Assembly (NCBI GenBank): GCA_009773975.1
Contig: VSMX01000010.1
Location: 1 to 25,575, forward strand
Origin: Desulfovibrio sp.
GTDB taxonomy: Bacteria; Desulfobacterota; Desulfovibrionia; Desulfovibrionales; Desulfovibrionaceae
DNA length: 25,575 bases
Direction of reading: 5' to 3'
The notes under the pieces are model-generated. The model was not told the origin of the DNA. It made no database searches and saw only the letters and a program-made list of their open reading frames with translations. The position numbers and the translations under genes are program-made. This document shows, one piece after another, positions 6,681-13,972 of this stretch; position 1 is the first letter of the stretch, and each line of letters starts with the position of its first letter.

Positions 6681-8531
6681 TCATACGAAGACCGAAGAAA
6701 GTGAAAATTCGCGCTCATCCAGCCAATTCATAATTTCGTTTTTTGAAGCTACCCAGGTATGTCCTTTATCTTCTCTTGTTACGCACATATTGAAACCCGG
6801 AACCTGAGCATACGCAGTTATCGGAGTCAAAAAAATGCCTTTCAAGATAACGGAAACATCCTCGTGGGCGTAGGCCTGTTCCTGAAAATTTACAAGCCCG
6901 GCATAATGGCGGCGCATCGCCACGGAACAGCCTGTATATTTAACTATTGAATATGCGGCATTGCCGAGGCTGTAAACTTCATTATTGGCCGCGTTATGGG
7001 CCACGTTGCTGATGTAGGCTTTATCCTGATTGCCGAACCTGAAGAACGTATGCGCGTTGCTCAAAGCATCAATGCCAAATTCCCGAAAATAAATCATCCT
7101 GTCGGCAACGTAATTTGCCCCGTACAAATCGTCGTCGTCAAACTTGAAAACGCATTCGCCGCTGGCTTCGGCCATGCCCGCGTTCATGACCATGCCTGTC
7201 GTATATTCTTTGGGAACGGTCAAAACACGGATATCGTTCCTGTTGGCCGGAATGGGGGGCAAATCATCGGTATCGCCATTAAAAACATATACCAGTTCTT
7301 TGGCGGGATAATTTTGCCTTTCGTATTGCCTGAAAACATGCTGGAAATTTGGGGGACGGATAGTGGGGACAATGACGCTTGCCAGCGGATTTTCCACGGC
7401 CATTTTATCCAGACCTATCCATTTGTGAATGGCATCCATCCTGTGCGCGAATGTATGGAGCGAATGCGCATTGCGCCATCCAGGATGCGCGGCAATATCC
7501 TTTTCATAACAAGTGGATGCCAGATGGCGGTAAAAATCCGCTACGTTGTCAATTTCGGAGAAACAGGAACAGAAGCCCTGAAGAAAATTCCGAGCAGCCT
7601 TGTCTGCGCCGGCATATAGCGCGGGGCACGCGCATGCTGCCGCTTCCAGAGCCCTGCATTGCTGCAAGGGCGAAATTTTTTCGGGTTCATCGCCCAGAAC
7701 AAGACTTGCGGTCGATGTTTTGTAAAGTTCCTGAATGAAAGTTTGCGACACGCATCCGTGAATATGCTCCTTGAGCCAGGGGTGGGAAAATCTTTCAATA
7801 TTATAGGGCGGCACAAGCATGCTCGAATCGACAATTGAAAGATTGCAGTCATGGCATTTTTCCAAAGTTTTCCGGACGTATGCAAAACGCATCATTCGGG
7901 AAATGCCGTCAAAAAGAAGCATGGGAGGCAAATCTGAAGCAAGTGAGGAGTTGACAAGCGGATTGAATATTTCCGGCGAAAATCCCCAAGGCATGTAATG
8001 GGCGTTTATGCCGTTGTGCCTGAACAGATCAAGAGAGTGTTCATCCGCGCAGGCCACAAAATCGAAAGCATGTGCGGCTTCAAAAAAATGCGCGGCCAGA
8101 GAAGCATCAAGGGTAAACCATAAAATACTGGGCACATGCGCGTTGCGCGCCAGTGTGGCAAGCTTGCCGAGTTGTTGTCCAAAACCGGGTTTGAAACAGG
8201 CCAGCGGCCACGCTCTTGCGCTGTCGTAAATGCAGGATTCGGCCAGAAAATAATCCGGTTTCGCATGGGAAAGAATTTGCTTTGCATTGCCCGGGGTGAT
8301 TTCATAACAGGCATTATGGAAAGCAAAACCTTGATAAACACGAGCGTTTGCAAGCATGGCAACGCGGGCAAGCCTGCGATATTTGAGCGGGACGCAGGTA
8401 AAAGGCCTTTTCAAATCGGTGGGCAATGCATAAAGCAGCGTATTGATTGCTTCAGGCGCGATTTCAATGGCATCGCCGCTGCAGCCAAAACGCAAAAGAC
8501 GCGCGTTGTCGGCAGATTTGCGGATAATCAC
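6681..8531 (-). CDS. Two-domain glycosyltransferase: CgeB-like GT-B plus GT2 (GT-A)
   Basis: A 616-residue fusion. Residues 1 to about 375 resemble the CgeB/Glyco_trans_1_2 type: a Rossmann-like acceptor half (KPDYFLAESCIYD, SILWFTLDAS), then a donor half ending in the QCRALEAAACACPALYAG signature at about 291-308. Residues from about 383 form a GT2 domain: PLASVIVPTIR, a nucleotide-binding VYVFNGD, and the metal-binding acidic cluster FKFDDDDLYG at 463-470. Such proteins add two sugars in sequence or pair one active with one accessory domain, typically in capsule, O-antigen or flagellin glycan loci. The start is GTG at 8531, in a GTGA overlap with the upstream gene's stop, so translation is coupled. 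It is the second gene of a leftward pair. Confidence 0.8.
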   Translation of the reverse strand: MIIRKSADNARLLRFGCSGDAIEIAPEAINTLLYALPTDLKRPFTCVPLKYRRLARVAMLANARVYQGFAFHNACYEITPGNAKQILSHAKPDYFLAESCIYDSARAWPLACFKPGFGQQLGKLATLARNAHVPSILWFTLDASLAAHFFEAAHAFDFVACADEHSLDLFRHNGINAHYMPWGFSPEIFNPLVNSSLASDLPPMLLFDGISRMMRFAYVRKTLEKCHDCNLSIVDSSMLVPPYNIERFSHPWLKEHIHGCVSQTFIQELYKTSTASLVLGDEPEKISPLQQCRALEAAACACPALYAGADKAARNFLQGFCSCFSEIDNVADFYRHLASTCYEKDIAAHPGWRNAHSLHTFAHRMDAIHKWIGLDKMAVENPLASVIVPTIRPPNFQHVFRQYERQNYPAKELVYVFNGDTDDLPPIPANRNDIRVLTVPKEYTTGMVMNAGMAEASGECVFKFDDDDLYGANYVADRMIYFREFGIDALSNAHTFFRFGNQDKAYISNVAHNAANNEVYSLGNAAYSIVKYTGCSVAMRRHYAGLVNFQEQAYAHEDVSVILKGIFLTPITAYAQVPGFNMCVTREDKGHTWVASKNEIMNWLDEREFSLSSVFV

Positions 8532-9691
8532 TTGCGCTTTGCCCCAAGTTTTTTACGGCAGGCTGGACGGCGGTTTTTTTTGCGGCGTCCGGCTTTTGAT
8601 GCGTGTTTTTCATGGAGCCCAACTGACAGGGCATCATCAAATTTATGCGTATAATAAGTACTTAAACTGCTTGCATGCAGGAAAAGTTTGCCGGCATAAT
8701 CGTTCTGGGCCGCGACAAGTTTATGTTCGACATCATCCAGAAATGCGGCCAGATTCTCGTTGGGGGGCGTTTCGATTGAAGCAATATTGTTGTCATAAGG
8801 ACGCACGGAGCATTGATCGTAGCTATTCTCATTCAGCAACAAGCGGGCATGGGCATCCAGCTCGCCGCAATCAAGGCAGTCAAAATATTGCCAGCCGTTT
8901 TGTTCGCTTTGCAACTCAAAGGCCTTGTCTGCCAGAGTTCTCAGCCTGCCAAAATCTTTATTGTCTGTATTGGCCTTCAAAGCTTCATATAAATTCATGG
9001 TCAATGAGGACAACGGGACGGAACCATTCGGATAAACCGCATTGGCAACGACAGGCAGGTAAAATCCTGTTTCAATTCCCTGATCGCCCATGCCGAAAAA
9101 ATCCAATATTTCTTTTTTCAGATGGGCGAATGAAGCCATATCCATATCGTCGGAATCAATAAATTTGATATTCCTGCCAAAGTTTCGTATTGCGGCAACA
9201 AGGGTATTTCGCCAGACAAATTCGCTCAGCTTTGCCGGCTGACCCTGGCTTTCCAGTAATGATGCCGCTTCCTTTTCCGGATTTGTGAAGAAAAAATAGC
9301 TTTTAAGGCGAATTGTTCCAGGATCAATAGCTTGCAGAACAAATGGCAAAACAAGGGCAGTTAAATGGTCTGCGCAAAGATACGGATTTTTTGCAGTATG
9401 GGATAATAAACAGCGGCAAACAAGGTTGGAATAATATTCAAATTCGGACCTGCCAATTCTGTCCGGGGGCGCCTCAGCTATTGGCGGCAAGCCCAGATCT
9501 CCGAAAAATCTGCGAATGGCCGAAAAATAACTATGGTATTCATGCGACGGCATACGTTTTGCAGCCAACGTTGAACGCAAAAAGGCGTATGGCATCCCGC
9601 ATGGAATTCCCATATTTTTGAAGATGCCGGCATATTGATAAAGGCCGCTGGCTTCAGAGCCCATGAACAATATCAGGGAAGGGACGTGCAT
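8528..9691 (-). CDS. Sulfotransferase-like protein with degenerate PAPS-binding motifs
   Basis: A protein of 387 residues (390 if a GTG at 9700 is used). The layout recalls bacterial glycan sulfotransferases. N-terminal LILFMGSEASGLYQYAG sits where these enzymes have a G-x-x-RSGTS 5'-phosphosulfate loop. KNPYLCADHL sits where they have KDPR.C..L. NPEKEAASLLES followed by FVWRNTLVAAI sits where they have the R-(H/N)P-x-(D/E)-V-A-x-SL helix. A terminal FIDSDDM fits the (Y/F)DDL position. The Arg/Ser/Thr of the loop and the Arg of the 3'-phosphate motif (here Thr139) are missing. The C-terminus is strongly basic (KKNRRPACRKKLGAKRK). The first gene of the leftward pair, it overlaps the next gene by 4 nt. 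A pseudoenzyme or a divergent transferase is possible; assignment is by eye. Confidence 0.55.
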   Translation of the reverse strand: MHVPSLILFMGSEASGLYQYAGIFKNMGIPCGMPYAFLRSTLAAKRMPSHEYHSYFSAIRRFFGDLGLPPIAEAPPDRIGRSEFEYYSNLVCRCLLSHTAKNPYLCADHLTALVLPFVLQAIDPGTIRLKSYFFFTNPEKEAASLLESQGQPAKLSEFVWRNTLVAAIRNFGRNIKFIDSDDMDMASFAHLKKEILDFFGMGDQGIETGFYLPVVANAVYPNGSVPLSSLTMNLYEALKANTDNKDFGRLRTLADKAFELQSEQNGWQYFDCLDCGELDAHARLLLNENSYDQCSVRPYDNNIASIETPPNENLAAFLDDVEHKLVAAQNDYAGKLFLHASSLSTYYTHKFDDALSVGLHEKHASKAGRRKKNRRPACRKKLGAKRK

Positions 9692-9881
9692 ACTGCCCAC
9701 ATACCTTGTTTTTGCAATATTAAATTTTTATCATCCCTGCAGAGAATGATTAAACCCCATTTTTATGATGATGTATAATTATCAATATTATATTACGATA
9801 TATTATCATTAATACCACATTGGCAAGGTTAATGAACAATATTGTAATCTGTGCCCAAAAAACCTTTCCCCGGAGCCATCA
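9692..9881. promoter_or_regulatory. Divergent AT-rich promoter region between two glycan transcription units
   Basis: About 190 nt of very AT-rich DNA separates the leftward sulfotransferase-like gene from the rightward methyltransferase gene. A perfect -10-like TATAAT occurs rightward at 9774-9779, but the -35 at 17-bp spacing is poor. Leftward, TTGCCA (9826-9821) lies 17 bp from a weak ATATAT (9803-9798). No coding potential was seen. The region very probably contains both promoters, but exact boxes are uncertain. Confidence 0.45.
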
Positions 9882-11039
9882 ATGTCCTACCAGTCCTTTC
9901 CCTGGGAGCAGGGCGATTCCGTAAGCCCAGCAAAGCTGATTGCCCTTGATTTGCCGAAGCTCGAAGGCAAAAGTTTTCTTGATGTCGGCTGCAATGCCGG
10001 TTTCTTTTGCGGTTTTGCCGACTGGCAGGGCGCGAAAAGAGTTGTAGGAATAGACAGCAGCGAGGGCTTTCTCGCTACAGCCAGGGAGCTTTTTCCGCGC
10101 TGCGAGTTCATTTGCAAGGACTGGAGCAATTTGGGCGAGGAAAAGTTTGACGTAATCATTTTTCTCTCGGCCATTCATTACGCGCAAGACCAGCAGGCCA
10201 TGCTTGATCTGCTCATGGATCGCCTCAAGCCAGGCGGCGTGCTTGTGCTGGAAATCGGCATCGCGCCAGGCGCAAAAAACGAGTTCGTTGAAGTAAAACG
10301 TTCCATCGACAGCCGGTTTTTTCCCACGCAAAAAAAGCTTGAATCCATGTTTGAGAAATATGCGTACAAGCACATTGCCCAAAGCGTGCCCCAGGCCGGA
10401 GACCCAGTTCCCCGCCATGTTTTTCATGTCCGCCGCAGGCAGCCAGTCGCCATCCTCTTTATGGATGCGCCCCATTCCGGCAAGACCACGATCTCGACGT
10501 CAATGTTCCGGCAGGATCTTTTCCGCGTTTCCGGCGACCTTGTCTATTACGAGATAATGAACGGCCAGCGCGGCGCCCCGGAAGCCATAAGGGAAATCAT
10601 CAACGAATGGCGCACGGGCGATGGCCTCAACTGCGCGGCCATCACCTTTAAAATCCTGCGCTCCGGGCTGCTTGGCAATCTGTGCGAAATAATCAGGGCC
10701 GAAACAGGAGACCGGGATTTTATTCTCGACATGTATGTTTCGCCTCCAGGGCGCGAGAAGATGCACGCCTGGTGGGAGGCCAATGGGTTTTTCGTGGTCG
10801 ATGTTGCGCTCTGTAATTCCCGATCCCATCCGCATGAGAAAGCCGCTTCCAATGCGGAGGAAAACTGCCGCCGCTATCTGGAATATCTTCAAAAGGACTT
10901 TCTGGTAAACGAAGACGATTACCTGGCCGCCAATCCCGATGTTGCCCACGCCATAGCCCGGGGGCGGATCCCCAATGCCCAGTATCATTACTGGAATTTT
11001 GGCAGAAGGGAAGGGCGGCCTTTGACGCCAGAAAAATAG
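9882..11039 (+). CDS. Class I SAM methyltransferase fused to a P-loop domain
   Basis: A 385-residue fusion. Residues 1 to about 185 are a Rossmann methyltransferase: motif I FLDVGCNAG at 33-40, the acidic ribose-binding position IDSS at 57-60, and a post-I segment ending LKPGGVLVLEIG. Residues about 187-315 form a nucleotide-kinase-like domain with the Walker A-like DAPHSGKTT at 195-203; the usual first Gly is Ala. The last 40 residues carry DDYLAANPDV and HYWNFGRREGRP, a short module seen at the ends of many bacterial glycosylation proteins. The ATG has GGAG 6 nt upstream. It is divergent from the glycosyltransferases and followed 110 nt later by a sugar aminotransferase, so O- or N-methylation of the same sugar is a reasonable inference. 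The role of the P-loop domain is unknown. Confidence 0.8.
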   Translation: MSYQSFPWEQGDSVSPAKLIALDLPKLEGKSFLDVGCNAGFFCGFADWQGAKRVVGIDSSEGFLATARELFPRCEFICKDWSNLGEEKFDVIIFLSAIHYAQDQQAMLDLLMDRLKPGGVLVLEIGIAPGAKNEFVEVKRSIDSRFFPTQKKLESMFEKYAYKHIAQSVPQAGDPVPRHVFHVRRRQPVAILFMDAPHSGKTTISTSMFRQDLFRVSGDLVYYEIMNGQRGAPEAIREIINEWRTGDGLNCAAITFKILRSGLLGNLCEIIRAETGDRDFILDMYVSPPGREKMHAWWEANGFFVVDVALCNSRSHPHEKAASNAEENCRRYLEYLQKDFLVNEDDYLAANPDVAHAIARGRIPNAQYHYWNFGRREGRPLTPEK

Positions 11040-11149
11040 CGGCAAGTTGTTCCGCCTGCTTCAACTCCCCCCTCGTTGACCTTGGCACGCCTATAAGATA
11101 ACCTGATTTGCCGTTATCGCGCAGTTTTTTGGAGCAGAGGCAAACCCAT

Positions 11150-12277
11150 ATGAAAAAATCGGCAGATTTGTCCCGCAGTCCCGTGCAGGTTACCCGGTCG
11201 GCCCTGCCGCCTCTCGATTCCTACATGGAATGCGTAAGGGATATCTTCGATTCCCACTGGCTCACAAACCAGGGCAAGTATGTCCAGCGCCTGGAAAAGG
11301 ATCTTGCGCAATGGCTTGATGTGCCCATGCTCGCCCTTTGCTCAAACGGCACCATAGCCCTGCAGCTGGCCCTGAGGCTGCTCGGACTCAATGGCAAAAA
11401 GGTTATTACCACCCCTTTCACCTACGTCGCCACGCTCTCGTCCCTGCTTTGGGAAGGCTGCGAACCCATACTGGCCGATATTGACCCGCAAACCCTCTGC
11501 ATTGACCCCGCGCAGGTGGAAAAACATCTGCGCGCGCATCCCGGCGTTGCGGGCCTCATGCCAGTTCAGGTGTATGGCAATGCCTGTGATGTCGCGGCCC
11601 TGAATGCGCTTGCCGATGTGCATGGCCTCAGGATCATTTATGACGCCGCCCATGCCTTCGGCAGCAGGCTGGACGGCAAAAGCCTGCTGGCTTACGGGGA
11701 TGCCTCGACCTGCAGCTTCCATTCGACAAAGCTTTTCCATACTGTGGAGGGCGGCTGCATTGTTACGCCGAACCCCGCGGATTACGAAAAGCTGGCCCTT
11801 TTGCGGGCCTTCGGGCATCATGGCGACAATCACGTCTGCCTGGGCATTAACGGCAAGATGAGCGAGATGCACGCCGCCATGGGCGTCTGTCTGCTGCCCC
11901 AGGTTCGGGAAATGATCGACAAAAGAAAGCGCCTGGTGGAAATTTACGACTGCGCTCTTGAAATGGGCAATAATCCGCATTTGCGCAAGCCCGCGCTTCA
12001 TGCCGGCCTGGAATGGAATTACGGCTATTACCCTGTCATTTTTTTGACAGCCGACCTGATGCGGCGTTCCCAGGACTCGCTGGTCAAAACAGGCATCCAT
12101 CCCCGCCGCTATTTTTATCCCAGCCTCTCCAAATTGCCCTATTTCAGGGGCGATTCCTGCCCGGTGGCGGAAGACATTGCCGAGCGCATTCTCTGCCTGC
12201 CAATCTGGGCAAACATGGACGAAGCCATCGCCACGAGGACAAGCGACATCATCATGGAGCAAATCGGAAAGGGTTAA
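11150..12277 (+). CDS. DegT/DnrJ/EryC1 sugar aminotransferase, VioA-like
   Basis: A 375-residue PLP-dependent aminotransferase of the nucleotide-sugar family. The start region VTRSALPPLDSYMEC and FDSHWLTNQGKYVQRLE resemble dTDP-4-keto-6-deoxyglucose 4-aminotransferases (VioA type). SNGTIALQLAL binds cofactor phosphate, DAAHAFG carries the PLP-ring Asp, and SFHSTKLFHTVEGG carries the Schiff-base Lys. These enzymes make a 4-amino-4,6-dideoxy-sugar from the 4-keto sugar using glutamate. The frame opens at a TTG at 11108, but ATG 11150 with AGAGG 9 nt upstream is the better start. The TAA stop shares the TTAA at 12274-12277 with the opposing small gene. No dTDP-glucose synthesis genes are in the window. 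The C4 and VioA reading is likely but not proven; C3-aminotransferases belong to the same superfamily. Confidence 0.85.
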   Translation: MKKSADLSRSPVQVTRSALPPLDSYMECVRDIFDSHWLTNQGKYVQRLEKDLAQWLDVPMLALCSNGTIALQLALRLLGLNGKKVITTPFTYVATLSSLLWEGCEPILADIDPQTLCIDPAQVEKHLRAHPGVAGLMPVQVYGNACDVAALNALADVHGLRIIYDAAHAFGSRLDGKSLLAYGDASTCSFHSTKLFHTVEGGCIVTPNPADYEKLALLRAFGHHGDNHVCLGINGKMSEMHAAMGVCLLPQVREMIDKRKRLVEIYDCALEMGNNPHLRKPALHAGLEWNYGYYPVIFLTADLMRRSQDSLVKTGIHPRRYFYPSLSKLPYFRGDSCPVAEDIAERILCLPIWANMDEAIATRTSDIIMEQIGKG

Positions 12278-12594
12278 TCCTCCTCAACCTCCCCCAGGTA
12301 TTTCTGCACCTCGTAATGCACATGGTCGAGGACATGGGTCAGCTTGTCCACGCACTCGTCCCCTACGCACTTGCCCAGAAGATTGGCGATAAACGAGGCC
12401 CGGCAGGCATTGAGCAGCGCTTCGCAGCCCGGATTGTCGCTTTTGGGCAGCCCGTCAACTTCTTCCTGAAAGGCCTTCAATTCCTGTTCCGTCAGATTCT
12501 TGATGGGCATGGCCTCATCATTGAGACAGGGCACGCCGTTTTCCAGCTTGAGCATGACCGGCTTGCCGTGAAGTTCTCCTATACAGACCTGCAT
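12274..12594 (-). CDS. Small acidic protein of unknown function
   Basis: A 106-residue protein that I do not recognise. It begins MQVCIGELHGKPVMLKLENG, is rich in Glu/Asp and ends GEVEED. It has six cysteines in no known metal-binding spacing, no signal peptide and no membrane segment. The C-terminal half is predicted helical (FIANLLGKCVGDECVDKLTHVLDHVHYEVQKYL). The ATG at 12594 has a good GGGAG 7 nt upstream, so the longer frame reaching 12744 is not needed. It is convergent with the aminotransferase gene, the two stop codons sharing TTAA, and there is no terminator between them. It is a single-gene unit, divergent from the HdeA-like gene. Confidence 0.7.
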   Translation of the reverse strand: MQVCIGELHGKPVMLKLENGVPCLNDEAMPIKNLTEQELKAFQEEVDGLPKSDNPGCEALLNACRASFIANLLGKCVGDECVDKLTHVLDHVHYEVQKYLGEVEED

Positions 12595-12725
12595 GATTTG
12601 TCTCCCGGATTGAAATTGTACGGATAAAACCATTTGAATCCAGATTAGCCGCAATTCCCGGTCAAGTCCAGAAGCATCGGCAACGAGGTCAGGAATATGA
12701 CCCTGAAATTTTATGAAATGATTCC

Positions 12726-12743
12726 TGTCAACCCTGGTTGACA
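12726..12743. promoter_or_regulatory. 18-bp perfect palindrome, candidate operator
   Basis: The sequence TGTCAACCCTGGTTGACA is two perfectly inverted 8-bp half-sites with a 2-bp centre. It contains the -35 hexamer of the rightward promoter and so is well placed for a dimeric repressor. It lies in the 202-nt gap between the small leftward gene and the HdeA-like gene and could influence both. The regulator is not identifiable. Confidence 0.6.
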
Positions 12744-12766
12744 TCCTGCTCCATTTTGTAAAGAAT
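12738..12766 (+). promoter_or_regulatory. Sigma70-type promoter of the HdeA-like/psd/pssA unit
   Basis: A perfect -35 TTGACA (12738-12743) is followed by a 17-bp spacer and the -10-like AAGAAT (12761-12766), matching TATAAT at 4 of 6 positions. The start codon at 12797 lies about 25 nt beyond the expected transcription start and has AAGGA 9 nt upstream. The -35 is embedded in the palindrome at 12726-12743. Confidence 0.55.
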
Positions 12767-12796
12767 CTCTTTTTTCAACAAAAAGGATGAATATAA

Positions 12797-13333
12797 ATGA
12801 AGGAAGCTCTTTTCGCGGCCCTGCTGGCCCTGTGCCTGGCCGCCCCGGCATTTGCCGCCAGCGACAAGATTGATCCCGAAACATACATTTGCGCCGAATT
12901 GCTGGCCTCCAACACAAGCGGCGAGCCGCCTCTTTTCGAAGGCTTGCAGATGGAAGGCTATGCCGCGCAAAAAAGCGGCCAGGTCGTGGCCGATCCTTCT
13001 GTCATGGAACCTATGCTTATCTCGATATCCGACATTTGCCAGGCCGTGCCGACAGACAAGGTTCTGCCCCACTGGAACGAGATCCGGAAAAACCTGCCCA
13101 TCGCGACGGAAGGCCCCTATCGCGCCGACAAGACAACCTGCGGCGAATACTATGCCGATGAAGACAATGGCAGCGGTTTCCTGATCTGGCTGGATGGCTG
13201 GCAGAGAGCCAAAAACGGCAGGCAGGATTCAATTTTCGAAAACCAGGCCACCCTGGACAAGTTCCTGGCCGCCTGCAAGAACGCGCCCGACAAACTGATC
13301 ATTGACGTTATCGGCGAAACCCTGAAAAAATGA
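12797..13333 (+). CDS. Secreted protein with two HdeA/HdeB-like domains
   Basis: A 178-residue exported protein. Residues 1-20 form a signal peptide (MKEALFAALLALCL, then APAFA before ASDK). The mature part has exactly four cysteines in two pairs, Cys32/Cys81 and Cys115/Cys160, spaced 49 and 45. This is close to the spacing of the single disulfide in the periplasmic acid chaperones HdeA and HdeB. Each half has the weak HdeA pattern of Cys followed by an aromatic/Gly middle (GFLIWLDGWQRAKNG in the second half) and a late Cys-x-x-x-P. A tandem-domain periplasmic stress chaperone is the best guess, based on pattern rather than clear identity. AAGGA lies 9 nt upstream of the ATG. Its stop overlaps the psd start as ATGA. 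Confidence 0.75.
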   Translation: MKEALFAALLALCLAAPAFAASDKIDPETYICAELLASNTSGEPPLFEGLQMEGYAAQKSGQVVADPSVMEPMLISISDICQAVPTDKVLPHWNEIRKNLPIATEGPYRADKTTCGEYYADEDNGSGFLIWLDGWQRAKNGRQDSIFENQATLDKFLAACKNAPDKLIIDVIGETLKK

Positions 13334-13971
13334 CCAGGCCACGCACAGGAATCGCCCCTGAAGGCGTACCGGCAATAGGAATCTGCGCGTTTTCAGCGCT
13401 GATCTTCTCCATCATGGGCTGCTGGCCAATGGCCACGATCTTCTGGATCGGCTTCTTGTACTCGCTCTGGTTCTTCCGCGATCCGGAAAGGGTAATCCCC
13501 CACGCTCCCGGCCTGGCAGTAAGCCCGGCCGACGGCAAGGTTATCCGGATAGGCGCAAAGACCGACCCTTTTGGCAATGAAAATCGCCTTTGCATCAGCG
13601 TGTTCATGAATCTTTTCAGTGTGCACGTCAACCGTTCGCCCGTCAGCGGCACCGTCAGCGATATCCTTTACTTTCCGGGCAAGTATTTCAATGCCGCCCT
13701 GGACAAGGCCTCGACGGACAACGAGCGCTGCGCCATCCTGCTTGACGGACTGGATGGCGAAAAGTGGTGCATGGTGCAGATAGCAGGCCTGGTTGCCAGG
13801 CGCATTGTCTGCCGCGCCCAGGTGGGCGACAACCTGGCGAGGGGAGAGCGCTTTGGCCTGATTCGCTTCGGCAGCCGTGTTGACCTTTATTTGCCGGAGG
13901 GCTATACTCCCGCCACAAAAATCGGTGAAAATGTCTTCGGCGGCCAGACTGTTCTGGCCCGCAAGGTTTGA
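13330..13971 (+). CDS. psd: Phosphatidylserine decarboxylase proenzyme (short form)
   Basis: A 213-residue proenzyme that decarboxylates phosphatidylserine to phosphatidylethanolamine at the inner membrane. An N-terminal hydrophobic stretch (about 15-48) precedes FFRDPER. SPADGKV (Asp68) and FSVHVNRSP (His99) supply the Asp and His of the self-cleavage triad. Cleavage is expected between Gly181 and Ser182 in RFGSRVDLYLP, leaving a pyruvoyl group on the alpha chain. The length fits the short (archaeal/Gram-positive-like) Psd group rather than the roughly 320-residue E. coli type. It overlaps the upstream gene by 4 nt and is 1 nt from pssA, so the two steps of PE synthesis are coupled. Confidence 0.95.
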   Translation: MTRPRTGIAPEGVPAIGICAFSALIFSIMGCWPMATIFWIGFLYSLWFFRDPERVIPHAPGLAVSPADGKVIRIGAKTDPFGNENRLCISVFMNLFSVHVNRSPVSGTVSDILYFPGKYFNAALDKASTDNERCAILLDGLDGEKWCMVQIAGLVARRIVCRAQVGDNLARGERFGLIRFGSRVDLYLPEGYTPATKIGENVFGGQTVLARKV

Positions 13972-13972
13972 T

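Noticed and set aside
11076..11099. Sigma54-like promoter (TTGGCACG) or TTGACC/TATAAG pair before the aminotransferase gene
   Set aside because: The -24 half is good but the required GC at -12 is AG, and the sigma70-type pair has only a 10-bp spacer. Attractive for a flagellin-related gene but not supported.
11090..11101. 12-mer CCTATAAGATAA also present at 21-32
   Set aside because: One copy is inside a coding sequence. A 12-base match between two places in 25 kb is expected by chance.
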